Notes under the pieces: generated by a model
What the model saw: the letters and a program-made list of their open reading frames with translations, nothing else
Databases searched by the model: none
What the model was told of the DNA's origin: nothing
Shown: positions 6,878 to 14,282 of the stretch, one piece after another
Layout: every line of letters begins with the position of its first letter
How positions within the stretch are numbered: the first letter of the stretch is position 1
Assembly (NCBI GenBank): GCA_021780095.1
Contig: JAJXZK010000045.1
Span: 1 to 16,581 of the forward strand
Reading direction: 5' to 3'
DNA: 16,581 nucleotides
DNA from: Acidobacteriota bacterium
GTDB lineage: Bacteria > Acidobacteriota > Terriglobia > Terriglobales > Acidobacteriaceae
Position numbers and translations under genes: made by a program

Positions 6878-7677
6878 AACTTCGCATCGAATTGCTTCTT
6901 ATGGCGCTGGTGCTGGGCGCCGTTCTGGAAGGAAGCCCAGGGAATGCTGCGCCGGGGACAACCAAGCAGTCGTCCGCGACCGAACCCACCGCCGCGCAAC
7001 CGTCGGACCTTGCGAGTGTTCCAGCAGGGAAGCAGGGCGACCTGGTTCGCCAGGGCAAGCAGATTTTCCAGCAGACCCCGATCCACGCCAAAGCTTATGT
7101 CGGCAACCGACTCAGCTGCAACGATTGCCACCTGCAGGGAGGCACGGAGCCCAAAGCAGCGCCATTGGCCGGCGTTCCGGGATTGTTTCCCCTGTATAGC
7201 CAGCGAGCTGGACGCGTGATCAGTTTCGGCGAGCGAGTGCAGGAGTGTTTCGTCCGCAGCGAAAACGGTACTGCCCCGCCCCTCGACAGTCCACAAATGA
7301 ATGCATTGATTGCCTATATCGAATGGATCTCTCAAGGCGTTTCCAAACAAGAGACTCTCGCCGGACGAGGACTGGTGCAAGTCCCCCCGCTCACGGGCAA
7401 TCCGGATCGCGGGGCGGCCGTTTACAAACAGCAATGTGCGGCATGTCATCAAGACAATGGCGCGGGAGTGCCGGCTGCCTTCCCGCCGCTGTGGGGGCCA
7501 GACTCCTACAACGACGGCGCCGGCATGAACAAGATTCCAAAGATGGCAGCATTCCTGGTCAAGGCGATGCCGCCGACCCGGCCGGGCTCGCTGTCGCCGC
7601 AGGATGCGTATGACGTGGCTGCCTACATCCACGACAAGCCGCGTCCAAAATTCAATCCTGCTTACAGCAAATACTAA
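6874..7677 (+). CDS. Diheme cytochrome c, thiosulfate dehydrogenase (TsdA)-like
   Basis: This 267-residue protein overlaps the preceding stop by ATGA. It has a Sec signal peptide (about 1-25) and a Thr/Ala/Pro-rich spacer. Two heme c sites follow: C82-C85-H86 (SCNDCH) and C188-C191-H192 (QCAACH). Between them lies [13 protein letters not shown]...[13 protein letters not shown], in which C125 sits where TsdA enzymes have a Cys axial ligand to the active-site heme. The second domain has [17 protein letters not shown], a K223-M224 pair, KAMPPT and [13 protein letters not shown], again as in TsdA. TsdA joins two thiosulfates to tetrathionate, or does the reverse, in the periplasm. The domain order and Cys make this family likely, but related diheme cytochromes with other substrates exist. 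Confidence 0.78.
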   Translation: MKLRIELLLMALVLGAVLEGSPGNAAPGTTKQSSATEPTAAQPSDLASVPAGKQGDLVRQGKQIFQQTPIHAKAYVGNRLSCNDCHLQGGTEPKAAPLAGVPGLFPLYSQRAGRVISFGERVQECFVRSENGTAPPLDSPQMNALIAYIEWISQGVSKQETLAGRGLVQVPPLTGNPDRGAAVYKQQCAACHQDNGAGVPAAFPPLWGPDSYNDGAGMNKIPKMAAFLVKAMPPTRPGSLSPQDAYDVAAYIHDKPRPKFNPAYSKY

Positions 7678-7689
7678 AGGGCATTTTCA

Positions 7690-7755
7690 ACAGGGCGGAA
7701 GGCGGCAACGGTAACGCGGAGGGATACTCTTTTGTCGGTTGAAGCACCGCCCTGT
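7690..7755. repeat. Long-range 9-bp inverted repeat between convergent genes
   Basis: ACAGGGCGG (7690-7698) and CCGCCCTGT (7747-7755) are perfect complements 48 bases apart. They fill the short gap between the cytochrome gene stop and the stop of the converging ABC ATPase gene. There is no T-tract beside either arm, so classical intrinsic termination is doubtful. Confidence 0.3.
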
Positions 7756-7758
7756 GCC

Positions 7759-8649
7759 CTATTCTGCAACACGTGCCCAGTGGCCGCTGGCGATTTCAAC
7801 CAGCGGACCTTCGCGCATGGTGGTTGGATTTCCTATGGGTGCCAAGGGCAAATCTCGATCGCTGCGCATGGTTGGGACGGCGGCCAGCAGGCTGCGGGTG
7901 TAGGGATGCTGCGGGTTGGAGAATAACTGCGCACAACTGGCGATTTCTACGATCTTTCCCTTGCGCATCACAGCGACGCGTTGCGCAATCTGCGCGACCA
8001 CCGATAGATCGTGCGAAATAAAGAGTAAGGCCGCATTGGAGTGCTGCTTTAACTCCCGCAGCAGATGGAGAATCTGGGCTTGAACCGTGACATCCAGCGC
8101 GGTGGTGGGTTCGTCGGCAATCAACAGGCTGGGGCGATTCACCAGAGCCATCGCGATCAGGATGCGTTGCCGCTGGCCACCCGAAAACTGGTGGGGATAA
8201 TCGTCAAATCGCAGCTGAGGTTCAGGAAGCGAAACGGATTCGAGGGCCTCGATGGCGCGCTGGCGCACCGCCGTTCGTGAAAGTTCGTGTTGATGGATGC
8301 GAACGGCTTCGGCGATTTGCCTGCCGATCGACATGACTGGATTCAGCGCCGTCATCGGCTCCTGAAACACCATGGCGGCGTCGCGACCGCGCCGGGCAAC
8401 CAGGTCTTGTTCAGGAAGGTGCAGCCAGTCCTCCTGCCCAAACCATATGCTGCCGGCGACTTGAGCGCGAGGATCGAGCAGACGCAATATGGCCAGCGCG
8501 GTGACAGATTTTCCAGATCCAGACTCGCCAACCAACGCCAGAGACTCGCCAGAATCGATGGTGAAACTCAGATCATCAACAGCCTTGTGTCGCCCCGCAT
8601 CGGAGGAAAATGTGATGGACAGATGGTCAACGCGGAGAAGAGGCTGCAC
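7759..8649 (-). CDS. Oligopeptide/dipeptide-type ABC transporter ATP-binding protein (OppD/DppD family)
   Basis: The product is 296 residues from a GTG start at 8649. All ATPase motifs are present: Walker A GESGSGKS (41-48), the Q-loop in [12 protein letters not shown], signature SGGQRQR, Walker [13 protein letters not shown], and the SHDLSVV switch His. The C-terminal [12 protein letters not shown] followed by a short [10 protein letters not shown] tail is the hallmark of peptide and nickel importer ATPases (OppD/DppD). It would power uptake of peptides or similar solutes at the inner membrane. Permeases, a binding protein and the usual OppF partner are absent from this window on both sides, so the complex partners must lie elsewhere. 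There is no clear ribosome binding site upstream of the GTG. It converges with the cytochrome gene and diverges from the GNAT gene. Confidence 0.88.
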   Translation of the reverse strand: MQPLLRVDHLSITFSSDAGRHKAVDDLSFTIDSGESLALVGESGSGKSVTALAILRLLDPRAQVAGSIWFGQEDWLHLPEQDLVARRGRDAAMVFQEPMTALNPVMSIGRQIAEAVRIHQHELSRTAVRQRAIEALESVSLPEPQLRFDDYPHQFSGGQRQRILIAMALVNRPSLLIADEPTTALDVTVQAQILHLLRELKQHSNAALLFISHDLSVVAQIAQRVAVMRKGKIVEIASCAQLFSNPQHPYTRSLLAAVPTMRSDRDLPLAPIGNPTTMREGPLVEIASGHWARVAE

Positions 8650-8743
8650 GCGCTTATCTTAGAGCATTGCTGGAAGCGAGGACGCGACGCGCGGTTGCCA
8701 GGCTATGGAACAGATCTTGCGAATGCACCTGGATAGAGAAATT

Positions 8744-8749
8744 TATAAT
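8744..8749 (+). promoter_or_regulatory. Perfect TATAAT -10 element for the GNAT gene
   Basis: TATAAT lies 27 bases before the ATG at 8777. The best -35 candidate, TTGCGA at 8717-8722, is 21 bases away, longer than normal, so activity may be weak or depend on an activator. Transcription would start near 8756, inside the inverted repeat that follows. Confidence 0.5.
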
Positions 8750-8768
8750 CATTGCAACCGTCGCAATG
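8750..8768 (+). promoter_or_regulatory. Inverted repeat between -10 and ribosome binding site (possible operator or RNA hairpin)
   Basis: CATTGC (8750-8755) and GCAATG (8763-8768) form a perfect 6-bp inverted repeat with a 7-base loop. It begins right after TATAAT, and its last base is the first G of the GGAG ribosome binding site (8768-8771). It could be a repressor site or a hairpin near the ribosome binding site. Confidence 0.35.
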
Positions 8769-8776
8769 GAGCGCCC

Positions 8777-9310
8777 ATGTCGAACTCCCTACGCAAGGCG
8801 AACACCGCCGATATTCCTGCCATCGAGAAGTTGATCGATGCCTCTGTGCGTGGGTTGCAGGCGCAGGATTACACCCAGGAGCAAATCGACGCAGCGTTGA
8901 GAACCGTATTTACGGTAGACACTCAACTGATCGAGGATGGGACATATTTTGTCTTCGAACAAGACGGCGAGGTGGTCGGTTGTGGCGGCTGGAGTCAGCG
9001 CAAGACACTGTGCGGCGGCGATCATCATGCAATGCGGGAAAATGCTTTGATGGATCCGTCGCAGGATGCCGCAAAGATTCGCGCGATCTTTGTTGCTCCG
9101 CAGTGGGCGCGCCACGGTATCGGAAGCCTTCTGCTGAAGACGGCGGAGGACGCAGCCCTGGCCGCCGGTTTTCTCCGATTGGAGATGGGCGCCACGCTGA
9201 CCGGCGTGCCCGTATATTTGCGGCGCGGATACCACAAAGTCGAAACCATGATGGTGCTGCTGGAAAACGATGTGACCTTGCCGGTGGTCCGCATGGAGAA
9301 GGCGCGCTGA
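8777..9310 (+). CDS. GNAT-family N-acetyltransferase
   Basis: I chose the ATG at 8777 (177 aa) because GGAG lies 5 bases upstream and the fold begins directly with SLRKANTADIPAIEKLI, the usual first strand and helix of GNAT enzymes. An open frame reaching back to 8705 adds residues that fit nothing. The acetyl-CoA binding motif A is IFVAPQWARHGIGSLLLKTAEDAA, with R-H-G-I-G as the R/QxxGxG/A loop. The end, GVPVYLRRGYHKVE, fits the family's last strands (typically FYxxxGF). A His/Asp-containing insert (GGDHHAMREN) precedes motif A. Substrate is unknown; small amines, amino acids and protein N-termini are all possible for this family. It is a single gene transcribed away from the ABC ATPase and upstream of dnaG. 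Confidence 0.85.
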   Translation: MSNSLRKANTADIPAIEKLIDASVRGLQAQDYTQEQIDAALRTVFTVDTQLIEDGTYFVFEQDGEVVGCGGWSQRKTLCGGDHHAMRENALMDPSQDAAKIRAIFVAPQWARHGIGSLLLKTAEDAALAAGFLRLEMGATLTGVPVYLRRGYHKVETMMVLLENDVTLPVVRMEKAR

Positions 9311-9435
9311 TCAATTTTCTGCGGGCGCAAGGTTCGCGAGCCAAGTTGTGTAACCCGGAAATGCAAGCGGTGTTTGTAAGATTGCCGGTACACAATCGGC
9401 TCAAGTTTTTTGCCGTACACTGACCTTTCCTGGCC

Positions 9436-11205
9436 ATGGCTGATGGTTTCGCCCAATCCGTTAAACAGCAGGCCGATATCGTTCGCATCATCGGCGAGTA
9501 CGTGCGCCTGACCAAGGGAGGCGCGCAAAGCTTCAAGGGACTGTGCCCGTTCCATAAAGAGAAGTCGCCATCGTTCAACGTGCAGGCGGCGCAGCAGTTC
9601 TACCACTGCTTCGGCTGCGGGCAGTCCGGGGATGTGTTCACGTTTGTGCAGAAGATAGAAAACATCAGCTTCCCGGAGGCGGTGCGAACCGTTGCCCAGA
9701 AATCCGGAATTCCGCTGCCGAAGCGAGAATTTTCCTCGCCGGAAGAAGCCCAGGCCTCGAAGTTGCGATCGAAACTGCTGGAGATTCATGACCAGGCGTG
9801 CCGTTATTTTGAGGAGCAACTACAGAGCCCGGAAGCCGCACGAGCCCGCGAATATCTGACGGGCAGGGGCTTGACGGCGGATGCGATCACCGCCTTTCGC
9901 ATTGGTTATGCGCCGGATTCCTACACGACGATGCGCGACCGCTTTCAGTCAGCATTCGACGCCGAAGTATTGCGCGGCAGCGGGCTTTTTTCTTCCAAAG
10001 AGCAGGCCGAGGGTGGCAGCGGTTCGATGTACGCGCGTTTCCGCAAACGCATCACATTTCCGATTCGCAATGAAGCGGGTCGCGTGATTGCGTTTACCGC
10101 GAGGGCGCTGGACAACGACGAGAAGGCCGGGCCGAAGTACTTGAACTCGCCGGAAACGCCGCTGTATACCAAGGGGCACGTGCTCTTCAACCTCGACAAG
10201 GCGAAGCAGCCGATCCGGCAATTTGAGTTTGCGCTGCTGGTGGAGGGGCAGATGGACTGCATCTCCGTCTATATGGCCGGGATCACGAATGTGCTGGCGA
10301 CCAGCGGCACTGCCTTCACCGAAGCCCAGGTGCGGCTGTTAGGGCGGCATACCCGGCAGGTGGTGGTGAACTTCGATCCGGACACCGCCGGTGCAAACGC
10401 AGCGGAAAAATCCATCGCGCTGCTGATTGAAGAAGGTTTTAGCGTGAAGGTGGTGACTTTGGAGGGTGGATTGGACCCGGATCGCTACGTGCGCGAGCGA
10501 GGAATCCAAGCCTATATTGCTGCGTTACGGGGAGCACGTCGACACAGCGACTATTTGATTGATCGGGCCCGCACGCTGTTTCCGCCGGTCACGCCGGATG
10601 CGAAGGTGAAGGCGCTGAATTTTCTGTTGCCGCACATGCACCATATTCCCAGCCGCATCGCTCGCGATGAGTTTGCTGCGGATGCGGCGCAAAAGCTTGC
10701 CATTGATTCCGCGTTGCTGAGACAAGAATTGAAGCAGGCCGCCTTTGCGCGGCGGACAGATGTCCGATCGAGCGCCTCGACAGCGCAGGGATGGAGCGAA
10801 GCGGAAAAATTGTTGCTGCGAGCGTTGACGTTGCCCGCGGGTCAACCGGCACGCGAACGGGCCAGGCAGTTGATGTCAGAGGAGCCATCGCTCTGTGAAG
10901 GCCTGTCGGCCTCGGCGCTGTTGTCTGCGTTCGTGGAGGCCGAGTCGATTTCAAATCCGTTCGCCCTGGCTCCGGATGAGGCCAGCCGGCATTTGCTGGC
11001 GTCGGCGTTGATGCATGGAAACCAGGAAGTCCAGACTGAACAGGTAGAGGACGCGTTTCATTCCCTGCGCCATAGCCGGCTGGAACAGCGACAGAGAGAA
11101 TTGCGCCGCTCCCTGGCAGAGGCGGAACTTCGCAACGACACCGTTGCGGTCCAGGAATTGATGACGGAGAAAATCGCGCTCGACCGAGTGTTGCGAGAAG
11201 GCTGA
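9436..11205 (+). CDS. dnaG: DNA primase
   Basis: DnaG makes the short RNA primers for chromosome replication and works with the replicative helicase at the fork. The 589-residue length is typical. The N-terminal zinc-binding domain has C37, H40, C58 and C61 (CPFH...CFGC). The polymerase core has RFRKRITFPIRN (201-212) and KYLNSPETPLY (234-244). The TOPRIM centre follows, with E270 in VEGQMD, D314 and D316 in FDPDTAG, and LDPD (346-349). A less conserved helicase-interaction domain makes up the C-terminal third. The ATG at 9436 gives the canonical N-terminus (SVKQQADIVRIIGEYV), although no strong ribosome binding site is seen. The sigma factor gene rpoD, a frequent downstream neighbour in other bacteria, does not follow here. 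Confidence 0.97.
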   Translation: MADGFAQSVKQQADIVRIIGEYVRLTKGGAQSFKGLCPFHKEKSPSFNVQAAQQFYHCFGCGQSGDVFTFVQKIENISFPEAVRTVAQKSGIPLPKREFSSPEEAQASKLRSKLLEIHDQACRYFEEQLQSPEAARAREYLTGRGLTADAITAFRIGYAPDSYTTMRDRFQSAFDAEVLRGSGLFSSKEQAEGGSGSMYARFRKRITFPIRNEAGRVIAFTARALDNDEKAGPKYLNSPETPLYTKGHVLFNLDKAKQPIRQFEFALLVEGQMDCISVYMAGITNVLATSGTAFTEAQVRLLGRHTRQVVVNFDPDTAGANAAEKSIALLIEEGFSVKVVTLEGGLDPDRYVRERGIQAYIAALRGARRHSDYLIDRARTLFPPVTPDAKVKALNFLLPHMHHIPSRIARDEFAADAAQKLAIDSALLRQELKQAAFARRTDVRSSASTAQGWSEAEKLLLRALTLPAGQPARERARQLMSEEPSLCEGLSASALLSAFVEAESISNPFALAPDEASRHLLASALMHGNQEVQTEQVEDAFHSLRHSRLEQRQRELRRSLAEAELRNDTVAVQELMTEKIALDRVLREG

Positions 11206-11274
11206 GACTCGCCGCACGGCAAACGGTGCTGTCGTCTCGGTGTTTGCGCGCATGATTCCGCCATATTTCGTCGT

Positions 11275-11304
11275 TTGACCGTGCCTCCGGCGGATGCATA
11301 GACT
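11275..11304 (+). promoter_or_regulatory. Candidate sigma70-type promoter for the TPR-protein gene
   Basis: TTGACC (11275-11280, five of six) and TAGACT (11299-11304, four of six) are 18 bases apart. Transcription would start near 11311, leaving a leader of about 35 bases that includes a run of seven T residues (11329-11335). It suggests this gene is not simply a continuation of the dnaG transcript. Confidence 0.42.
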
Positions 11305-11345
11305 GAAGTTGGTTCTCCACGGAAGGCGTTTTTTTAGAAGTGGCC

Positions 11346-13205
11346 ATGCAGTCTAAACGCGCAGTCGGTTTCAGCTTTCGGATATTGTTGGGTGCTCTCA
11401 GCCTTTCGCTTGCATTGTCGCCATTCGCAGGCACAATGTGGGGTCAAGCCTCTACTTCACAAGATTCTTCTACTCCGACATCTCCTTCGCAGGAATTGTC
11501 GTCCCCGGGATCTCCGAAGCAATCCGGGGTTTCATCCTCGAGCCGTACCGAATCGGGCGAAGCTGTCCCGCTTCCAGAGACGGACGTGTCTCAGCGACCG
11601 AATGTGGCCGCACTTGCGGCAGTCCCAGCCGCCATTGATCCCACCGGCCCCGCCATTTCGCTCGAGATTTCCGAGGCCATGTTTGATGTAATGGCGGCGT
11701 TGAATACCTGCGGATACAACGAGGGGCTGTCGATTTCCGATCCGCTGCGCCAGAAGGTGCGCGACGACATTGACCAGGCTCTGCAGCAATCCGCCGCCGC
11801 CCGAGACAGTCGGGACCGGCTCTGCAGTTTTATTCATAGCCATACCATGAACGGCGTTTCCGTTAACTTGGCCGCCTACATCTCGCTGGCACTGTATTTG
11901 ACGCCGCCGCCCTCGTTGACGACCAATGTCGGCGCCTCCGATCTCCCCCCCGATGCGGCGACGCTGGTGGGGTTGGCTTCTCCGCTGCGAAATTTCTCGC
12001 AAGCTGTGGGCCTCCACGTGATCTGGGTACTGAACCATCCGGACTATGAGGCGCTAGCCAACAAGGTTCGCACAGCAATGAATCAGATGCTGATTCAGAC
12101 GGATCTGTATCTGAAGCAACCTCCGGTGACAAGCGGCAATCGCCGCTTTCTGGTGATTATGGATCCGATGATCGCGCCGGGGGAAGAGAATGCACGAGTG
12201 TACGGCGGCGATTACATTGTGGTTGCGTCGCCAACGAACGGCAAGATCGATATGAAGCCCGTGAAGCACACGTATCTTCGCTTCATCCTGGAGCCGCTGA
12301 TCTACGCTCGTTCGGACTCAATCAATCAGCTGCGATCGATTCTGGCGCTGGTGCAGCCTTCGCCGCTGCCGTACATCTACAAGAGCGACGTTCTCACCCT
12401 GGTGACGGAGTGCATGATTCGTGCGATTGAAGCGCGCTCGATGGATACCGGAGTTCCCGTCTATAAGATTCCTGCGCACGTCGATCGTAGCCAGTTGGCA
12501 ACCGTCGACAAACAAGAGAATGAATATGAACATGCGGTGGCGCAAGTGCGCAATGACACGGTCCACAATGACATGATTCAGGGTTTTATCCTGACGCAAT
12601 ATTTCTACGATCAGTTGCGGGGGTTTGACGAGAGTCCGAGATCGCTCCCGGAGATGGTCGGCATCATGATTTACGGCATGAACGTTGACATCGAGAGGCA
12701 TCGTGTCCAGGACATCGTATTTGCCTCCCATACCGATCAGAATGTGGAAACGCCGGCAGCTCCGCAGTCGGCTGATCTGGATAACGCAGAATCTAAACTG
12801 ATTGCAGGAGATACCACGGCAGCGGCAACATTGGCGCAACGAGCTCTTGACCAGCACACCATTGATCCGGGCCGCGCCTACTTCATCCTGGCGCGGGCCA
12901 GCATTATGAGCGGGAAGATGGATGCCGCGGTGCAGGATTTCAATCAGGCCCTCAAGGTTTCTCACGATTCACGCACAATCGCGTGGTCCCACATTTACCT
13001 GGGACGTCTCGATGACCTGCAGGGAGACCGCACTGCGGCGGTTGCCGAATATCAGGCGGCGATGCAGTCTCGAGATGGACGGCAGGACACCAGCCGGGCG
13101 GCGGAAGCGGGACTCAAGGCGCCCTTTGCACCTCCGCAAGCGGCGCAGCAAGGCTCGCACGGACAAGACGACTCCACGGGGGACGGCGCGAACGCTTCGC
13201 ACTAA
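11346..13205 (+). CDS. Large exported protein with C-terminal TPR-like repeats, function unknown
   Basis: The likely start is the ATG at 11346, 5 bases after AGAAG; a GTG two codons upstream is possible. The 619-residue product has a Sec signal peptide (about 1-35, ending in MWGQAS), a Ser/Thr/Pro/Gln-rich linker to about residue 90, and then a large domain of about 370 residues that I do not recognise. That domain holds an ARVYGGDYIVVASP strand pair and a VKHTYLRFILEPL helix. Residues about 476-575 contain two to three TPR-like helix pairs (AESKLIAGDTTAAATLAQRAL; AYFILARASIMSGKMDAAVQDFNQAL; HIYLGRLDDLQGDRTAAVAEYQAAM), which usually bind protein partners. The tail is Gln/Asp/Gly-rich. It lies between dnaG and rnc and probably works in the periplasm or cell envelope. 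Confidence 0.75.
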   Translation: MQSKRAVGFSFRILLGALSLSLALSPFAGTMWGQASTSQDSSTPTSPSQELSSPGSPKQSGVSSSSRTESGEAVPLPETDVSQRPNVAALAAVPAAIDPTGPAISLEISEAMFDVMAALNTCGYNEGLSISDPLRQKVRDDIDQALQQSAAARDSRDRLCSFIHSHTMNGVSVNLAAYISLALYLTPPPSLTTNVGASDLPPDAATLVGLASPLRNFSQAVGLHVIWVLNHPDYEALANKVRTAMNQMLIQTDLYLKQPPVTSGNRRFLVIMDPMIAPGEENARVYGGDYIVVASPTNGKIDMKPVKHTYLRFILEPLIYARSDSINQLRSILALVQPSPLPYIYKSDVLTLVTECMIRAIEARSMDTGVPVYKIPAHVDRSQLATVDKQENEYEHAVAQVRNDTVHNDMIQGFILTQYFYDQLRGFDESPRSLPEMVGIMIYGMNVDIERHRVQDIVFASHTDQNVETPAAPQSADLDNAESKLIAGDTTAAATLAQRALDQHTIDPGRAYFILARASIMSGKMDAAVQDFNQALKVSHDSRTIAWSHIYLGRLDDLQGDRTAAVAEYQAAMQSRDGRQDTSRAAEAGLKAPFAPPQAAQQGSHGQDDSTGDGANASH

Positions 13206-13376
13206 GGCGGAGGATCCGTCGGTTTGTTTGACGAGAGATCACATACGCCGTGACGCAACGCGGCCGGGCGCTTCTGGATTGGCACGGGCAGAACGCGGAA
13301 ATTCTCCGCAAATATCGAGCGCCCGCACAAGAACGCACTACACTGATCTCTATATTCACCAGGAGACGAAACGGCC

Positions 13377-14282
13377 TTGTCGAACCACCGATCCGCCTCT
13401 CCAACCCATGGATCCCTCCCCCCCCTGGAAGGTGACCATTCTGCCGATCTTCCTGCCGGTCGCGTCACCCGCCGCGGCGAGCTGGAGCGGCTGCAACAAT
13501 TATTGGGATATCGGTTTCGCGATGCTACGCTCCTCGATCTTGCTTTGACGCACAGTTCGGTCGCCTATGAAGAGCAGACCAGGCAGAACCCGAGGGAGGA
13601 CAACGAACAGTTGGAATTCCTTGGCGATGCCGTGCTGGGCCTGGTGGTGACGGAACATCTATTCCGCGCGTACCCGGAATTCAGTGAAGGGGCATGGACA
13701 CGTTTGCGGTCGCAATTCGTCAGCCGTCCGCATCTGGCGACAGTGGCGCAGGCAATCGGCTTGGGAGAATTTTTGCGGCTGGGCAAAGGGGAAGAGAAGA
13801 GCGGCGGTCGAAAAAAACCTGCGATTCTGGCCAATGCGGTTGAATCGGTGATTGCCGCTGTGTACCTGGATGGCGGGATGGAGTCGGCGGTGCGGCTGGT
13901 GCGCACCTGGTTGCTGGACGAAACCCTCGAGACGGTGGTGGAGGCCGCGCGCGCCGGAGAGGTAGGCGATTATAAGTCTATGCTGCAGGAATATTCGCAG
14001 GCGCATGGGTTAGGTCAGCCGCGTTATCAGCTGACATCGGAAGCAGGCCCCGATCACAGGAAGAGTTTCGTGGTGGAGGTAACATTCCCGGATCCCGCTG
14101 CGACCGAAACGACGCTAGCCTCAGCCACCGGCACACGCAAGAAACACGCGGAACAGGAAGCAGCGCGGTTGGCATTACATTACCTGCGGTCGTTGCGGTC
14201 GGCCGAGCCTGCGCCTGCGCCAAACGTTACAGCAGAGACCAATGACGTTCGCGCAAAAAGCGTAGCAGGGAAGAGAAAATGA
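13377..14282 (+). CDS. rnc: Ribonuclease III
   Basis: RNase III cuts double-stranded RNA, as in rRNA precursor and mRNA processing. The frame opens at a TTG (13377) behind AGGAG (13361-13365, 11-base spacing); no in-frame ATG lies before the catalytic domain, so this start is the best available, giving 301 residues with a 30-residue N-terminal extension. The signature NEQLEFLGDAVL (76-87) supplies E77, E80 and D84, E104 lies in SEGAWTRLRS, and E156 lies in ANAVESVIAAVYLDGG. The Asp usual two residues before the V-E of that motif (D114 in E. coli) is Asn (N153) here. The dsRNA-binding domain runs from about 198 to 275 (DYKSMLQEYSQAHG ... GTRKKHAEQEAARLAL). It overlaps the next gene by 4 bp. 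Confidence 0.95.
   Translation: MSNHRSASPTHGSLPPLEGDHSADLPAGRVTRRGELERLQQLLGYRFRDATLLDLALTHSSVAYEEQTRQNPREDNEQLEFLGDAVLGLVVTEHLFRAYPEFSEGAWTRLRSQFVSRPHLATVAQAIGLGEFLRLGKGEEKSGGRKKPAILANAVESVIAAVYLDGGMESAVRLVRTWLLDETLETVVEAARAGEVGDYKSMLQEYSQAHGLGQPRYQLTSEAGPDHRKSFVVEVTFPDPAATETTLASATGTRKKHAEQEAARLALHYLRSLRSAEPAPAPNVTAETNDVRAKSVAGKRK

Noticed and set aside
9382..9421. Near-repeat TTGCCGGTACAC / TTGCCGTACAC before dnaG as promoter or binding sites
   Set aside because: The hexamer spacing does not form a promoter, and two imperfect copies are too few to call a regulator site.
11219..11247. GCAAAC...GTTTGC stem after dnaG as a terminator
   Set aside because: The loop is 17 bases and no T-tract follows; the T7 run at 11329 is too far away.
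10589..11434. Minus-strand frame of 281 codons across the end of dnaG
   Set aside because: It has a Pro/Arg/Thr-rich shadow composition with no motif, and crosses the dnaG end into the next gene.
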